Shown: piece after piece, positions 21,816 to 32,384 of the stretch
How positions within the stretch are numbered: position 1 is the stretch's first letter
How the letters are laid out: each line of letters opens with the position of its first letter
Source: Priapulus caudatus
Taxonomy: Eukaryota > Priapulida > Priapulimorpha > Priapulimorphida > Priapulidae
Length of the DNA stretch: 34,996 nt
Assembly: GCF_000485595.1 (NCBI RefSeq)
Contig: NW_014577153.1
Location: forward strand, 81,145-116,140
Direction of reading: 5' to 3'
The notes under the pieces: model-generated
Told to the model about the DNA's origin: nothing
The model's input: only the letters and a program-made list of their open reading frames with translations
Databases searched by the model: none
Program-made: the position numbers and the translations under genes

Positions 21816-21890
21816 ATGTCAACTGTGGCTGACCGGTTGATGTTGAAGGATAGGATCATTGAAAATATATCCACATCAATTAAACAGGTG

Positions 21891-21982
<92 letters not shown>

Positions 21983-24900
21983 TCGTGGGTGTGTGTGTGT
22001 GCGTGCGTGCGTACGCGTGTATGTGTGTGTTGGCTTACTGCATCATGCATGCAATGTATTGTGCAGAGTTGTGACTTGTGTTACACTAAATAAATGTGTA
22101 TCACTAGACTCTATACTATAGTTATCACTCAGTTCAGTGCATGTTTATTAGCTCCAAGAAACGGTATTGCTATAGGGTTAGAATACCTGTGTACCTGTGT
22201 ACCTGGATACCTGTGTATATTGACGTCAGTCACACAGCCTGGTCGGGTTAAATGGTTATATGATCTGTTGCTATTCTAACTTATACTGCTATACTACTGT
22301 TCGCATACGAATTCATCGAGTTCAGTATCACGGTGCTAACTAAATCTTAATCCTGAGTCTTTCAATCTGCCTTAAATTAATATCTAGCCATGGTTAATTG
22401 TTTCAGATTCAGGAGCTACAGTGCATTGATAAGGAAGAAGGCGACGAGATTGTACTAACAAACGAGAGCTGGCAAGTTCATCGGCTTTGTGAACACTTGG
22501 ACCATGCCTTTCTTTATGGGTAAAGTACCTAACCGCATCATGTATAAATAGATTTTTTTCAATCCACTGGGTTTTGTCTATTCATCCTGGTTGTGGCAGG
22601 GGTAGAAATTAACTTTTGAACAAGGGAGTCCAACCCTGCCCTCAAAAAGAGGGAGTCCACAGCAGAATGTGGGAGTCCGTAGTCTGAAGTTCAAAATTAA
22701 AGATTTGCTGAAAAAATACGGTAATTCCGCGAGGCCGTGCTCTGGAACGAACTAGTTAGTAGAATTTTCAGGGAGTCACACGGACTCGATCCTGCATATG
22801 TCAAAGCAGGGAGTCCGACATTAGATCAGGGAGTATTTGACTCCGGACTCGCGTTCATTTTGTACCCTATTGTGGTATATTCATTTGGGATGTTCATACT
22901 GTATATAGCACCATCCCTTTGTTTGCCTAATTGTATGTTAGATACTTGGTTATATATTTGCTATGCCAGGGCAATATGCCTAGATATGCTAGCTATGCCA
23001 GATTTATGAGGTACTGTGGCAAGTGAGGAAGGCAACAACAGCAATTCGCTTTGCTGCAGTGGTAATATTCGAGCCCTATCCACCTGCTTATCCACCCACA
23101 GACAGCTTGCCTTCCTGCTTGAGTTACTGTCTCACTATATATATATCAGGAGTAGATAATAGGCCCTATTATCTACTCCTGATATATATACTTGTTTGTG
23201 TGCCTACCCATGCATGCCATTACATGGTTCTCTAGTTGCCTTATTGTGCTACCTGTGTGCGTTCTTACTTGTATGTGTGGGTTATGATATGTTCAAGGCT
23301 TTTTTAACATTTTACAAATTACGAAAACCATAGCACATATGTGCCAAAGTACGTTTTTTCTTTGAGCCTAGAAAGGTAGCTTTAAACTCAGCGATGTGTG
23401 TGAAGCTAAATTTGTGCTGTGCAACCGGCTGTTCTTTTTCTAAATAGTTTATACAGTACTGCAGAGTAAAGTTGTTTTTTTGCTAATGGGCGCACATCCG
23501 GAGAATCGCATCGATGCTATCGATCACTGTTAGCCAGAGACCCGTCTACCCGTCTTTTGGACGGCCTATTGTTGGATGAAATGGATGAAATTTGATAGAG
23601 ACAGCATGAGGGCGGCCCAATTCTATATATTATACTGTCAACAGTGCTTATAAGAATATAAAATCAGATTCCTGTCTTTTTGGCATTTCAGACTAAATTT
23701 CCTCCTCTAAATTTCTCTCACTTTAAAGCCCCCCCCCCCCAGGGCGCTTCACGCCCGCAGCATCCTCACTTTCAGATAGTGAGACTCCATGATTTTTTTC
23801 CTGGCTAACACCCTGGATCATACTAGATGAGCTTTCGTGGTCAGTGGAGAAATCTGACTTTATAATACCCATAAATTCAGCGCTACAATGCCAGTTTCGT
23901 GGAGGCAGAATTCAGGCGAGGATGTCTGCAGGATGTTCGAGCCGTTCAGCTGCTCCGTCTGTTTGAGTGCAGCGTCTTGTGTGTCAGACAGTGCATGTAG
24001 AGCAAGAAAGGCACGTGCTTTTCCGAGCCGAGTCATTCCTGAGAGGAAACTGACTGTACACATGCCCGCCGCTGAGTCTTCCGCCCAGTGAGAATGATCG
24101 CACGCATGTAGGCCAATGCTGCTCTCAATTTCCAGAGGGTATATAAGTAAGCAAGCGCAATTCCAAAAGTATTAGTCAGGAGAGGCAATGCTAATTCATT
24201 CTCGGTGACTCAAGATGTATTAATCTAGGATAGCAGCTATTGGGATGCAGGGGGTCCACGGGAGTGTGGTGTGTGGTTTGAATCTACAGCTGAGATTTTT
24301 GAAAATGTACACATGTACACTATAGCCATCGGTACGGAAGTCCTGATGCTGACAGCTCGCATAGAGGCGATATCTAGGCTCTGCCTGGTGGTGTCATGTT
24401 CGCCTCCTGTGACATTTTCAGCAGGATTAGCATGTATATTTGTGCAAAGTAAACAAGCACTTGCTTCTGGTTCTATAAAGCTGTCTGGTCAGTTCTGGTG
24501 TGTGTATATATCCGTCTGCCACGTGCCCCTTCAGAATTAGCTACTCTCGGTTGAAATGTATATATATATAGATTCTTATGCAGCTACGCGATCTTGTCAG
24601 ACTTTATCTCAGAGAGGAAATTACATGATCTTTTTAGGTTTAAAGTGGCATCACGAATTTAAATGTATATTGAAAACCCAATGTACATTTATGGGCTCAT
24701 ATAGTAACACTAAACAAGCGGTGGCTAGCAATTTTAGGTTATGTTGGGGCTGAGACTAGATGAGCAGCTGCAGGCTAAATAGTAAAATGCATTAGCACGT
24801 ATTATGCCGCTTTCACACTGGGGTTTATTTACTTCCGGACCTGAAGCGGGATAAACCTCAGTATGAAAGGTCGAAACACCCTTAGCCGAGCTAAAGTTAT

Positions 24901-27900
24901 CCCGCTCTAGGGGGTGGTCAGGTCCGCTTCAGACCCGAGCTAACGTCAGTATGAAAAGGTATCTCGACTTTAGCTCGCTCTAAATTCTCCCCCCCCCCCC
25001 ATTACCCCATTCATACTGGGGGTTATCCCGCTTCAGGTCCGGACCTGAAGCGGGATAAACCCCAGTATGAAAGGTCGAAAAACACTTAGCCCCCGCTTCA
25101 GAAGCGGGCTAAAGTCGTTCGCAGTATGAAAGCGGCATCAGAGTAAATGTTCCCAAAGAGATTATTTACTCCCTATATTATAGGATGGTAGTAATTGGTA
25201 CTGGAGTTAATTAGTACTTGGGAAAATAATATTTTCCTTAAAGTTATCCCTCGTGGGGCATTTCCACACGGCATTCCAGTAGTGATGTTTCTACCCCCCT
25301 CCCCCCCAGTTGTTTCTTGGTCTTCGCCTCCCCGTCTCATGTCACTGACACTAAAAGCTGATACGCACCCGGCTACATCTGGTGATCATAGGTGGTGTCA
25401 CTGTTGTATGTTTATGTGGAAGCACAAGCAATGCATGTTCGGGCGTTTAACTGCCGTGTAGACGTACGGCCCGTTTCAACCGGGGATAGATGTAAATTTG
25501 TCAGATATTGTCTCTCGGATTGGCTGTCCGCTGCTCTGTGCATCATTAACTCGCGTGACAGTGACGTGGCTTCACGTGTTGGGATATTACCGTGGCTATT
25601 CATGTATGCGCTCCCCCCCCCATCGATCCGTTGTAGAGCGAGTGCTTTGCAGCACGATTGAAGCCGGCTGTATGCAATCGTCACAGTGAAAAAAATACAC
25701 GGGGGCTCGGGGCGATTTAGCCCCCGAAATGTCAAAAAGAGCCCCGGAAATGCTAAAAAGAGCCCCGTAAATTTGCATAGATTTCCATGCAAACCAAATT
25801 TTAGAGTGCTTATTTTCATGCACGCGAGCTTGAAAAGTAGCCCCCGAAAAATAGATAATAATTTTTTCCCTGAATCGTCTATTGTGTGTTTACAACAGCT
25901 CTCTCTCGGCTCTCTCTGCTGCTCATCTCTCTCTCTCTCATACTCTACATCTCTCTTCTCTCTGCTCATGGCTCTCTGCTCTCCTCTCTGCTCTCAACTC
26001 TCGCGCTCTCGCTTGCTCCGTCATCCCTGCTTCCCTCTCGCATCTGCGCTCTGCCGGCTCTCCACTCTCACTCTGCCTCTCCTCTGCTCTGCCGCTCTCC
26101 CTCTCCCTCTCCCTCCCTCCCTCTCCCTCTCCGTCTCCCTCTCCCTCTCCCTCTCGACCTCTCGCCTGCTCCTCTCTCTCTCTCTCTCTCTCTTTCTCTA
26201 TCATATTTCATTTAAAAAAACCTCCACCCATTATATTCATTACATAACATTTATCTATCCAATCTCTATCTCTATTTCAACATAACGCAACACCATCCAT
26301 CTAGTTCCCAGTAATTTAATCTTTTATAACGTATCATTTGCATTGTTACAAACATGTATATATATATATCAGGAGTTAATAATGACAAATTATTGACAAT
26401 AATGACAATTTGTCATTATTAACTCCTGATATATATGTATTTGTATGAATTGTACTTGTATGGAATGTATGGATTTGTATACATGTACTTGAATAGTATG
26501 TACTTGTATCTATGTATTTGTATGGAATGTATTTGTATGCATGAGTGGAGGGGAAAAAAAACAAAAAAAGTGTTCACATGGAATTACAAGCGCGTGTGTC
26601 AAACTATGTAGATACTAATATTTCTGGTGATTGTTTGTCTGTTCGTCTATATAGACTCTTTAAGGTTCGGCCAACGAAGCCAGATACAGCCTTTGTTATG
26701 AAGTAAAATATATTACACAATGGGAATTTCTAGAAGATTCCTATACATTACATCAGGTTGTACGTTATACGTTATACGTTACATCATCATTTTGAAACAC
26801 TCCTGATTACATCAACAGCTAATAATACCTCACAATAGAACCTTCTGGAAACTTGGAAATTCCATGTTTATGGTTAGCGAAAGTCTGCTGCCCGACGACA
26901 GGAAACTGCAGAGTAACGCACACAGCACCATGAAAGAGACCGCTCTCGACGTGCAGCTAGAGGAGCAGCTGAGATGGAGGAAGATCATCAAAGTCTAGCT
27001 CCAAGTTGCCGGCACCACCTGGTAACCAGGAGAGCAACTGAAGAAGCTCCAGAGCAACGTTTGCAACACCTTGAGAAGGACCGCACTCAGCATGCAGCAA
27101 GCGAGCTGCAGAGACAGAGGAACAACATACATGTGCTTTGACTACATAGAATCATGAATTTTTCAGCGTATTGTTTACCTCATATTTTGTTCCTCTGTTA
27201 CGACTCCATCCTTGTAATTAATTGTGTATATATGTCAGGATTTTCTGTATGAGTTGTTTTACTAGTTTTTTTCTCCTCAGGCAATGTCAGGTACCCCAGC
27301 TAGTCAGAAATAAATGTGTAAGTTCCCTTGCCTGTCATTATGTGATACACACATGACCCTTATTGCTAAGAATACTTCCTCTTATATAAATGAATGTATG
27401 ATATGGGTTTATGATTGGTTTCGTGGTACTGGAAGAGAGACCTTCTACAAGACGAGAGTTTGAGAATGTTCGTAAAACCATGTGCACGTCGGTACTGACT
27501 CCAATATTCCCTGCTGCCAATAAAAACAGTACTGGCACTGCTGCAGTGCTCATCTGGTCTGTAAGCATGCTGTATGACTAGGCAGCCGGGCCGGGTTGCA
27601 TTACACACGTGTGTAGTCGTTCGTATGTACTTACTTGCACACGAACGAAGAATTGAGAGTCTTTTGTGTTGAGAGCAGCTATAGCTGAGAGCAGGTTTCA
27701 CCTATCCCAGGGTGAACTCGAACTTCCACGAATGTTTCTGATGCTGGCACTTCTAGTTCATTGCCAGACTTGAAGAAAGCGTCAATCATTGCAGACTATT
27801 TTCACATTCTAGACGATTTCACGTTTGTAAAAAAGCAAGTAGGCAAATCTGATATCATTAATTATTCATATATACAAATCATGTTTATCTGCTACAATGT

Positions 27901-30900
27901 ATGACGTTGTGAGGCATTTAGTAGCCAGTACCGGTACCTGAGTACTTTATATATATTTATGTGTTTTACCGATGTCTACTAAATTTTCATTTGATTATGT
28001 AGGGCTTGTTCCATGACTTCCATCTACAGGGATTGGTGCCATAAATCTGTTTTCAAAATGTAGTATTGATGCTAATGTTGTCTTATATTTTTTTCTTATA
28101 CTGAATAGTTTGTGGATGAATAGCTACACTGTTCTTAACTCCATACATCAGAAAAGCGCTGGGTGAAACCGAACTGTAGAAGTGTAATGACATTCGAGGG
28201 CCATATGCTACCCCTCCCCAGTGAGAGTCTGCTGACATGTAGCTGCCGTCTTGTGTTCCAGTTTGCGACACGTGAGTAAAGGCTACTGGGTGATGTTGAA
28301 GGAATTTACACACAAGGAAGATTTGAGGATGATACTGAGTCTTCCTCACATAGCCACGGACATAGGGAGAGGTAAGATGGTGCGAAATGCTAGTCTGTGA
28401 ACATGTCTTAGTGAGGCACGAAGGGTCGTTGTCGTATAATGCATGGCGTATAATATGTACCCGAAGTAACTATCTGATATGGTTAGGGTTAGGGTTAGGG
28501 AGTAGGCGTAGGCAACATACTCGCTGACACCTCGGGTACTACATATACGACAACGACCCCTTCAGCCTTAGTGAGCAAGCAAGCTAGGCCTCTACAAAAT
28601 AAGTTATCATTTACACTTAAAGTTAGGTGGTAATTTGTATTATCACTTTGAACAATATTATGTGTATATCTAGTGAAGCTCTATTGTGTCTGTGAAATAT
28701 TTAATTTTTAGCTCATCTGACATAGTCAGATGCAGCTTGTAGAATCGCATGAGCGTGCGTGCGTCCGTCCGTCCGTGCGTGCGTCCGTCAACAGTTGGGC
28801 ACAAATCTAAACGGCTCGACGTACGGATTCGAAAGTCGGGACGTGGGGGGTGGGGGGGAATCCGAAAACGAGTTGGGATGTTGAAGCTGGGGGTCAAAGG
28901 TCAAAGGTCAAGAGGTGTAAAAGATGGGGGAACATTCCCTCCTTAACTTAAGGTATAGGGAGGAAATGCAGAATTGCGGCACAAATCTAAACGGCTCGAC
29001 CTAGGCTCGTGATAGTTGGTGTACAGCATCATGGTAGGAAAAGCCATCACTGTGCCGAAATTGGAGGTCACAGGTCAAAGGTCAATGGGCACAGGGCAGA
29101 TTTTAGACATTTTCTGAGGACATGGTCTGACGGAGCGATTGAAAAACTTTTTTGTTTCAGCGATGACCTAACATTGTTATGGCTCTATTGAAAGGACCAT
29201 GAAATGTGCTTTCCACTGACGTGCGAAGAGTAAGTGTCAGATAACCTTTTGACCCTCAAGAGGCGGGTTAAACATGGATTTCTTTACTGTTAGAAAGTAT
29301 TTCCTGGATGTATGAGGCTACAATGTCACAGTGAAATTTCAAAAGCTAAATTTGGTTGAAGAAGGTTTATGCTCCTTAAATCGTATAATTTCTATGGCAT
29401 TCTGTACTTTCAGTGTGTTACATGTAACGTATGCCACTGCCAGTGGCCACCGCCAGTGCATGTGGTGGTGGTACTGTGTAGTTTTTGCCTGCGTTAATTA
29501 GGTACAGGTGGCAGCTCTCTATTTCAGCCTGTAGGCTTGCGTAGGTGAATGGATGAGTGCTTACCTATTCTGTCTTGTAAATAGTTGTTGCTACCACGTA
29601 CGATGGGAGCTTCCATCTTTAATCTTAAGACACTTAAACGTACGCGCCATCTCGTGGCAACTTTCATAACGACCCCAACAAACATTTTTTTGAGAAGGTT
29701 CCTGATACCATCCCTGTGCCTTCCACTGTTTCGGTGTTTATGTGAACACATTTGGGACTAACAGGGTTTACTAGAATCCCACCACTCCACCACAGAGTCA
29801 CCGCAGTAGACGTTAGATGAGCGCTGTCGCTCCGCGGCACTTGTTTTCAACACGTTTTACATGGATGATGGAGTCTTTGCCATACAGTTTTCTAGTCACT
29901 GCATCATAGCTCGTGTGATCATCACTGTAACCTCGTAATTAACCTCGTGAATAATAGTCTTCAAAGTCTGAGGGACTCACTATATCGAAGACGGAAATAT
30001 ACATTAAGTTGATCAAATAGACTGTGGCATAGAAATGGAAAACTAAGTGATGACATGTTTGCTTCATACTGAGATCATAGTTGCATGATTAAATGTTGGC
30101 AGAAAGGGAAAACTATGGGTGGATAAAAGAGAATAAGTGCACTGTATCAATGCAGTGGCATGAGCCGGCCTATATAGCTGTCTATAAATATATATACTTG
30201 CTCACCATCTCGCTGCTACCATGGTTTATTTCCTTTGAAAGCAACAGCAGTTTTGGACAAAAACAACGCGACTCTAAATTGGCTTGTTCAGTAACGAAGA
30301 AGGCAGGCAAGATGATAATATTTGATATAGCTTTCTCTCTCGGTCTAATCGCATCGAGGAAATCCTTAACCGATTTTGGTGTAGTGTGTCACCTAGCTGA
30401 CCTGTCAAAGTCATGCCGGCTGGGGTTGTTTTTCACTGTGATGACTACAATTATAACGCGATGTGTACAGCCATTAGATGGTGACTAATTTTAAAGAGTT
30501 TTAACTAATTTTAAGGGATTTGGCTTACACTGTAAATATAAGTTATATAAATAGGGCAACCTATCGCAGTCATAACATAAGCATCATTTGCGAGTCCTCA
30601 CTTAATTAGTAGTGGTTGGCATTCGTTCTCAGTCTATGCTTTGTCTGGTGGTCCTGGTTTACACATGCTATAAGTGCTTACACTGGTTACCCCCGCGCAA
30701 CGGAGTTGCAGGGAGGTAATGTAATCGCTCTCGTGTGTGTGTTCGTGTGTGTGTTCGTGTGTGTGTTCGTGCGTGTGTGTAGCCAGCAGCGAGCCAGCTG
30801 TTATACACATGTATACATGTTACACGCGTTGGCGCGATCGATTCAGCACCAGCTCGCCTTAGGGCGTCCAGTCAGCAGCAGCTCGCCTTAGAACGTCCAG

Positions 30901-32370
30901 TCAGCAGCAGCCAGCAGCGAGCCAGCTGTTATACACATGTATACATGTTACACGCTCGCGGAGGTATGCACTCTCTTTGAGTGCCCTCTGTCTAGTTCAA
31001 TGTGTGGTACTTTTCTGGTGTATTTTAGCTGATGGTCACTGTGTTTGTCACAATTGCTTTTATTTTGATTGAGGTATGAAGTTCTAGAACTAAACCGCAT
31101 TACTCGGCTGCTCCATATATCCTGTTGTACCCAATCAGCAAAATCAGTAACATGTCAAGCAAATGAATGTGAATTATATGTTTAAATAATAAATGTTTAA
31201 ACGAAGCACTGATATGTGTACTGTCAAACCTGTGTTGGTGGATACCTCTGTACAGAACAGACACCTGCATATAAGATAATAGAACTTACTGAGATTAGTG
31301 ACTTCTATTCAGATTTGACTGTATATATGGTTTCACTGTCTGCATTGTCCACGTGGAAGTATGTCACAGGCATTCTGAGGTGGGTCTCTCTGTCTTTCGT
31401 TGCAGGTCGGGCGTGGATGTACGTCGTACTGAATGAGAACAACATGGAGAGCTACATCCGCTCATTCATGGACAACCGACACGTGCTGAGACGGCACTAC
31501 GTCAAGCATGCTCTCTTGCTGGATGAGCAGCGCATGCAGGTGCTGCTCACACTCGTCGCTGGCCTCGAGTTCATCACCTTTTCTGTCGACCCGGTGAGCG
31601 AATGCATCGACTTCGGCTCGATCTTAGATGATAACATTATCCTGCGTATGTTCATGTGAGCATGATGGATACCTGTTTATAAAAGATACTTATGGCATTT
31701 TCCTTGAGAAGCAGTCATGTAGTGAGACCAACTGTATAGGACAGACACTTGTTTATAAAGGACTTTAGAGGTTTCCATTGAGTGACATTTATATGCACGT
31801 TTGATTTAAGGTGTTCTATGAGCCTGGTATATAAATACATATGCTGTTCATTTTACTGCGTTCCCTCTGTATGGGATTTCCTGCATCCAGCGTCACTGGC
31901 ACAGGCTGCTGCACTATGTTCCCCAATAAAATTTACCTGATTTCCCCAAAGGTGTAGCAATGTTTGCAACTGTTAAATAATATATTGTTAAATACTTAAC
32001 TTATAAGTTCTCCCCTCCAAGGTTGTATACATTCCACAAGAGAATGACCAACTTTTGTGCACCCTAATGACGCACGTTCAGTGAATTGGTACAACCTTGA
32101 TGACCGTCAACATCCCCCCTTTTACATTGCGCATGTGCAGGGGGATTTGAGCTTCTTTGCACATGCACAATGTAAAAGAGGGGACGTTTACGATGTGGGC
32201 GTGTATCATGCTATAGCGGTGCTTTGTTTCTGCGGCAGGACGTGCCGTACTTGGACCTGCAGGCGTCGTGCTTCATCAGCGTGCCGCGCAGCAAGCGCTC
32301 GGAGAGCTGCGTCAGCTGTGACGTCGAGGATGCCGTCTCCATCTGCAGCATGGAGAGCGAAGTGTCACAG
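21816..32370 (+). CDS. PLEKHM2: PLEKHM2 (SKIP), N-terminal RUN-domain exons (3' partial)
   Basis: Five exons join in phase: 21816-21887, 22407-22519, 28262-28371, 31406-31593 and 32239-32370. They total 615 nt, or 205 residues, with an open phase-0 donor at the end (CAG|GTAGGC). The start LKDRIIENISTSIKQ matches the N-terminus of vertebrate PLEKHM2. The RUN domain (about residues 35-165) contains RLCEHLDHAFLYG, GYWVMLKEFTHKED, HIATDIGRGRAWMYVVLNEN, ESYIRSF, HYVKHALLLDE, LLTLVAGLEFITF and DVPYLDL, all close to PLEKHM2 and less close to PLEKHM1, SNX29 or RUFY proteins. PLEKHM2 links Arl8 on lysosomes to kinesin-1 for outward transport; its RUN domain binds Arl8. Residues 170-205 are Ser- and Cys-rich and unlike vertebrates. 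Kinesin-binding and PH-domain exons were not found before the window end. Exon 1 lies in an inverted duplication. Intron 2 is 5.7 kb. Confidence 0.93.
21894..22030. repeat. (GT)n microsatellite at PLEKHM2 exon 1 donor
   Basis: About 35 GT units followed by GCGTGCGT and GTGTGTG variants. It begins six bases after the intron 1 start (21888). The inverted counterpart in the left arm is (CA)-rich and more interrupted. Confidence 0.95.
22151..22252 (+). repeat. Third copy of the CTCCAAGAAACGG repeat
   Basis: Same sequence as 9711-9779 and 9829-9907, with an internal expansion of GTGTACCTGTGTACCTGG-type units (about 22186-22218). It starts within 10 bp of the outer end of the inverted duplication. 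Confidence 0.8.
22597..22768 (+). repeat. Dispersed GGGAGTCC repeat (copy 2)
   Basis: Inverted relative to the copy at 7956-8213 and more compact. Further GGGAGTC motifs continue to about 22850 and may be part of the element. Confidence 0.7.
23138..23190. mobile_element. 53-bp near-perfect palindrome (ATATCAGGAGT family)
   Basis: Arms 23138-23163 and 23165-23190 are fully complementary over 26 bp around a single base. The outer part, TATATATATCAGGAGT, is shared with 26361-26436, marking a MITE family. Confidence 0.75.
24806..25136. mobile_element. 331-bp MITE-like element with GCCGCTTTCA ends
   Basis: Ends GCCGCTTTCACACTG and CAGTATGAAAGCGGC are inverted. Inside, TTCAGGTCCGGACCTGAAGC and several CCCGCTTCAG/CTGAAGCGGG and CAGTATGAAAGGTCG copies form a multi-hairpin structure. 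A poly-C tract is at 24988-25000. No coding capacity. Confidence 0.8.
25685..25729 (+). repeat. Dispersed repeat head, copy 2
   Basis: Matches 5076-5118 (poly-A, ATACACGGG, GCGATTT, GCCCCCG). It is followed by two short direct repeats of AAATG(T/C)(C/T)AAAAAGAGCCCCG at about 25726-25770. Confidence 0.45.
25900..26205. repeat. CT-rich low-complexity tract
   Basis: Almost only CTCTCT, CTCTGCT and CCCTCTCC units over 300 bp. Long open frames on both strands here are compositional artefacts. Confidence 0.9.
26361..26436. mobile_element. Palindromic MITE (ATATCAGGAGT family, second copy)
   Basis: Arms 26361-26391 and 26407-26436 are complementary (ATCAGGAGTTAATAATGACA and its complement) around a 15-bp centre. 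The outer 16 bp match the element at 23138-23190, but the core sequence differs. Confidence 0.75.
26878..27141 (+). pseudogene. Fragment resembling Arg/Glu-rich repeats of Helitron-type proteins
   Basis: One frame reads ARRQETAE-stop-RTQHHERDRSRRAARGAAE and later EEAPEQRLQHLEKDRTQHAASE. This is a degenerate repeat of the ETPEQRxxRLxxxR type often seen at the N-terminus of invertebrate Helitron replicase-helicases. One in-frame TAA interrupts it and no helicase domain follows. It lies in PLEKHM2 intron 2. The assignment rests on the repeat pattern alone. Confidence 0.35.
28416..28566. mobile_element. 151-bp MITE with 9-bp target duplication and TTAGGG repeats inside
   Basis: CTTAGTGAG flanks both ends (28407-28415 and 28567-28575). 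Inverted ends share GGGTCGTTGTCGTAT. The centre has three TTAGGG units (about 28480-28500), then GAGTAGGCGTAGGC. The 9-bp duplication would fit a Mutator-like element, 8 bp a hAT. Confidence 0.8.
28708..29130 (+). repeat. TTTTAGCTCATCT repeat with GTCCGTCC and AGGTCA motifs
   Basis: It starts with TTTTAGCTCATCTGACATAG and a GTGCGTCCGTCCGTCC tract, like the inner ends of the 311-2863 foldback element. It has two copies of GCACAAATCTAAACGGCTCG (28799 and 28979), each followed by AGGTCA-type half-site arrays. It has no coding capacity; the family relationship to the foldback is inferred from the shared end motif. Confidence 0.65.
30730..30957 (+). repeat. GTGTGTTC microsatellite and duplicated 47-bp block
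   Basis: Four GTGTGTGTTC-like units are followed by a 47-bp block (30781-30827) repeated at 30909-30955, offset 128 bp. In between, AGCTCGCCTTAG occurs twice, 29 bp apart (30851 and 30880). Confidence 0.8.
31594..32238 (+). other. PLEKHM2 intron 4
   Basis: 645 bp. It ends with a hairpin at 32115-32183 shortly before the exon 5 acceptor (GCGGCAG at 32232-32238). No other feature is recognised. Confidence 0.6.
32115..32183. repeat. Hairpin upstream of PLEKHM2 exon 5 acceptor
   Basis: Arms 32115-32139 and 32158-32183 pair nearly completely (TTTTACATTG-GCATGTGCA against TGCACATGC-CAATGTAAAA) around an 18-nt loop. It is 55 bp before the acceptor. Confidence 0.75.
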
Positions 32371-32384
32371 GTAGGCATGCACCG

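Larger units (their letters stand above)
20735..22143 (+). repeat. Right arm of the large inverted duplication, with the PLEKHM2 5' region
   Basis: It contains, in order: the GTACCCTGGGGGACATAGAC end, the CATTTT/AAATCC AT-rich block, a 92-bp MITE and GTGCCTTTCGGTG minirepeats (about 21360-21465). Then come the GGTGGGAGCGAGCTGAGGGAG block, PLEKHM2 exon 1 (21816-21887), a (GT)n tract and the outer end at about 22143. All sequence for 1 kb upstream of the PLEKHM2 ATG is therefore in the arm. Confidence 0.85.
22520..28261 (+). other. PLEKHM2 intron 2 (5.7 kb), repeat-rich
   Basis: It contains the GGGAGTCC repeat, two related palindromic MITEs, a CCGCTTTCA-ended element, a CT-rich tract and a Helitron-like fragment, listed separately. 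The remaining stretches (about 23.2-24.8, 25.1-25.7 and 27.2-28.2 kb) show no recognisable exon. A poly-C run lies at 23730-23740. Confidence 0.6.
28372..31405 (+). other. PLEKHM2 intron 3 (3.0 kb)
   Basis: It contains a telomere-repeat MITE, a TTTTAGCTCATCT repeat with AGGTCA arrays, and a short duplicated block, listed separately. No further exon is recognised in 29.2-30.7 kb. Open frames just before 31406 are intron read-through. Confidence 0.6.

Noticed and set aside
21893-22121. Cys-Val-rich frames following PLEKHM2 exon 1
   Set aside because: They read through the exon 1 donor into the (GT)n tract; only the first 24 codons from 21816 are coding.
25412-26285. Frames of up to 199 codons on both strands
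   Set aside because: Most of the length is the CT-rich tract, and the remainder matches a non-coding repeat head; no homology recognised.
31216-31405. In-frame sequence before PLEKHM2 exon 4
   Set aside because: The acceptor at 31404-31405 gives the right phase and the homology starts exactly there; the upstream part is intron read-through.
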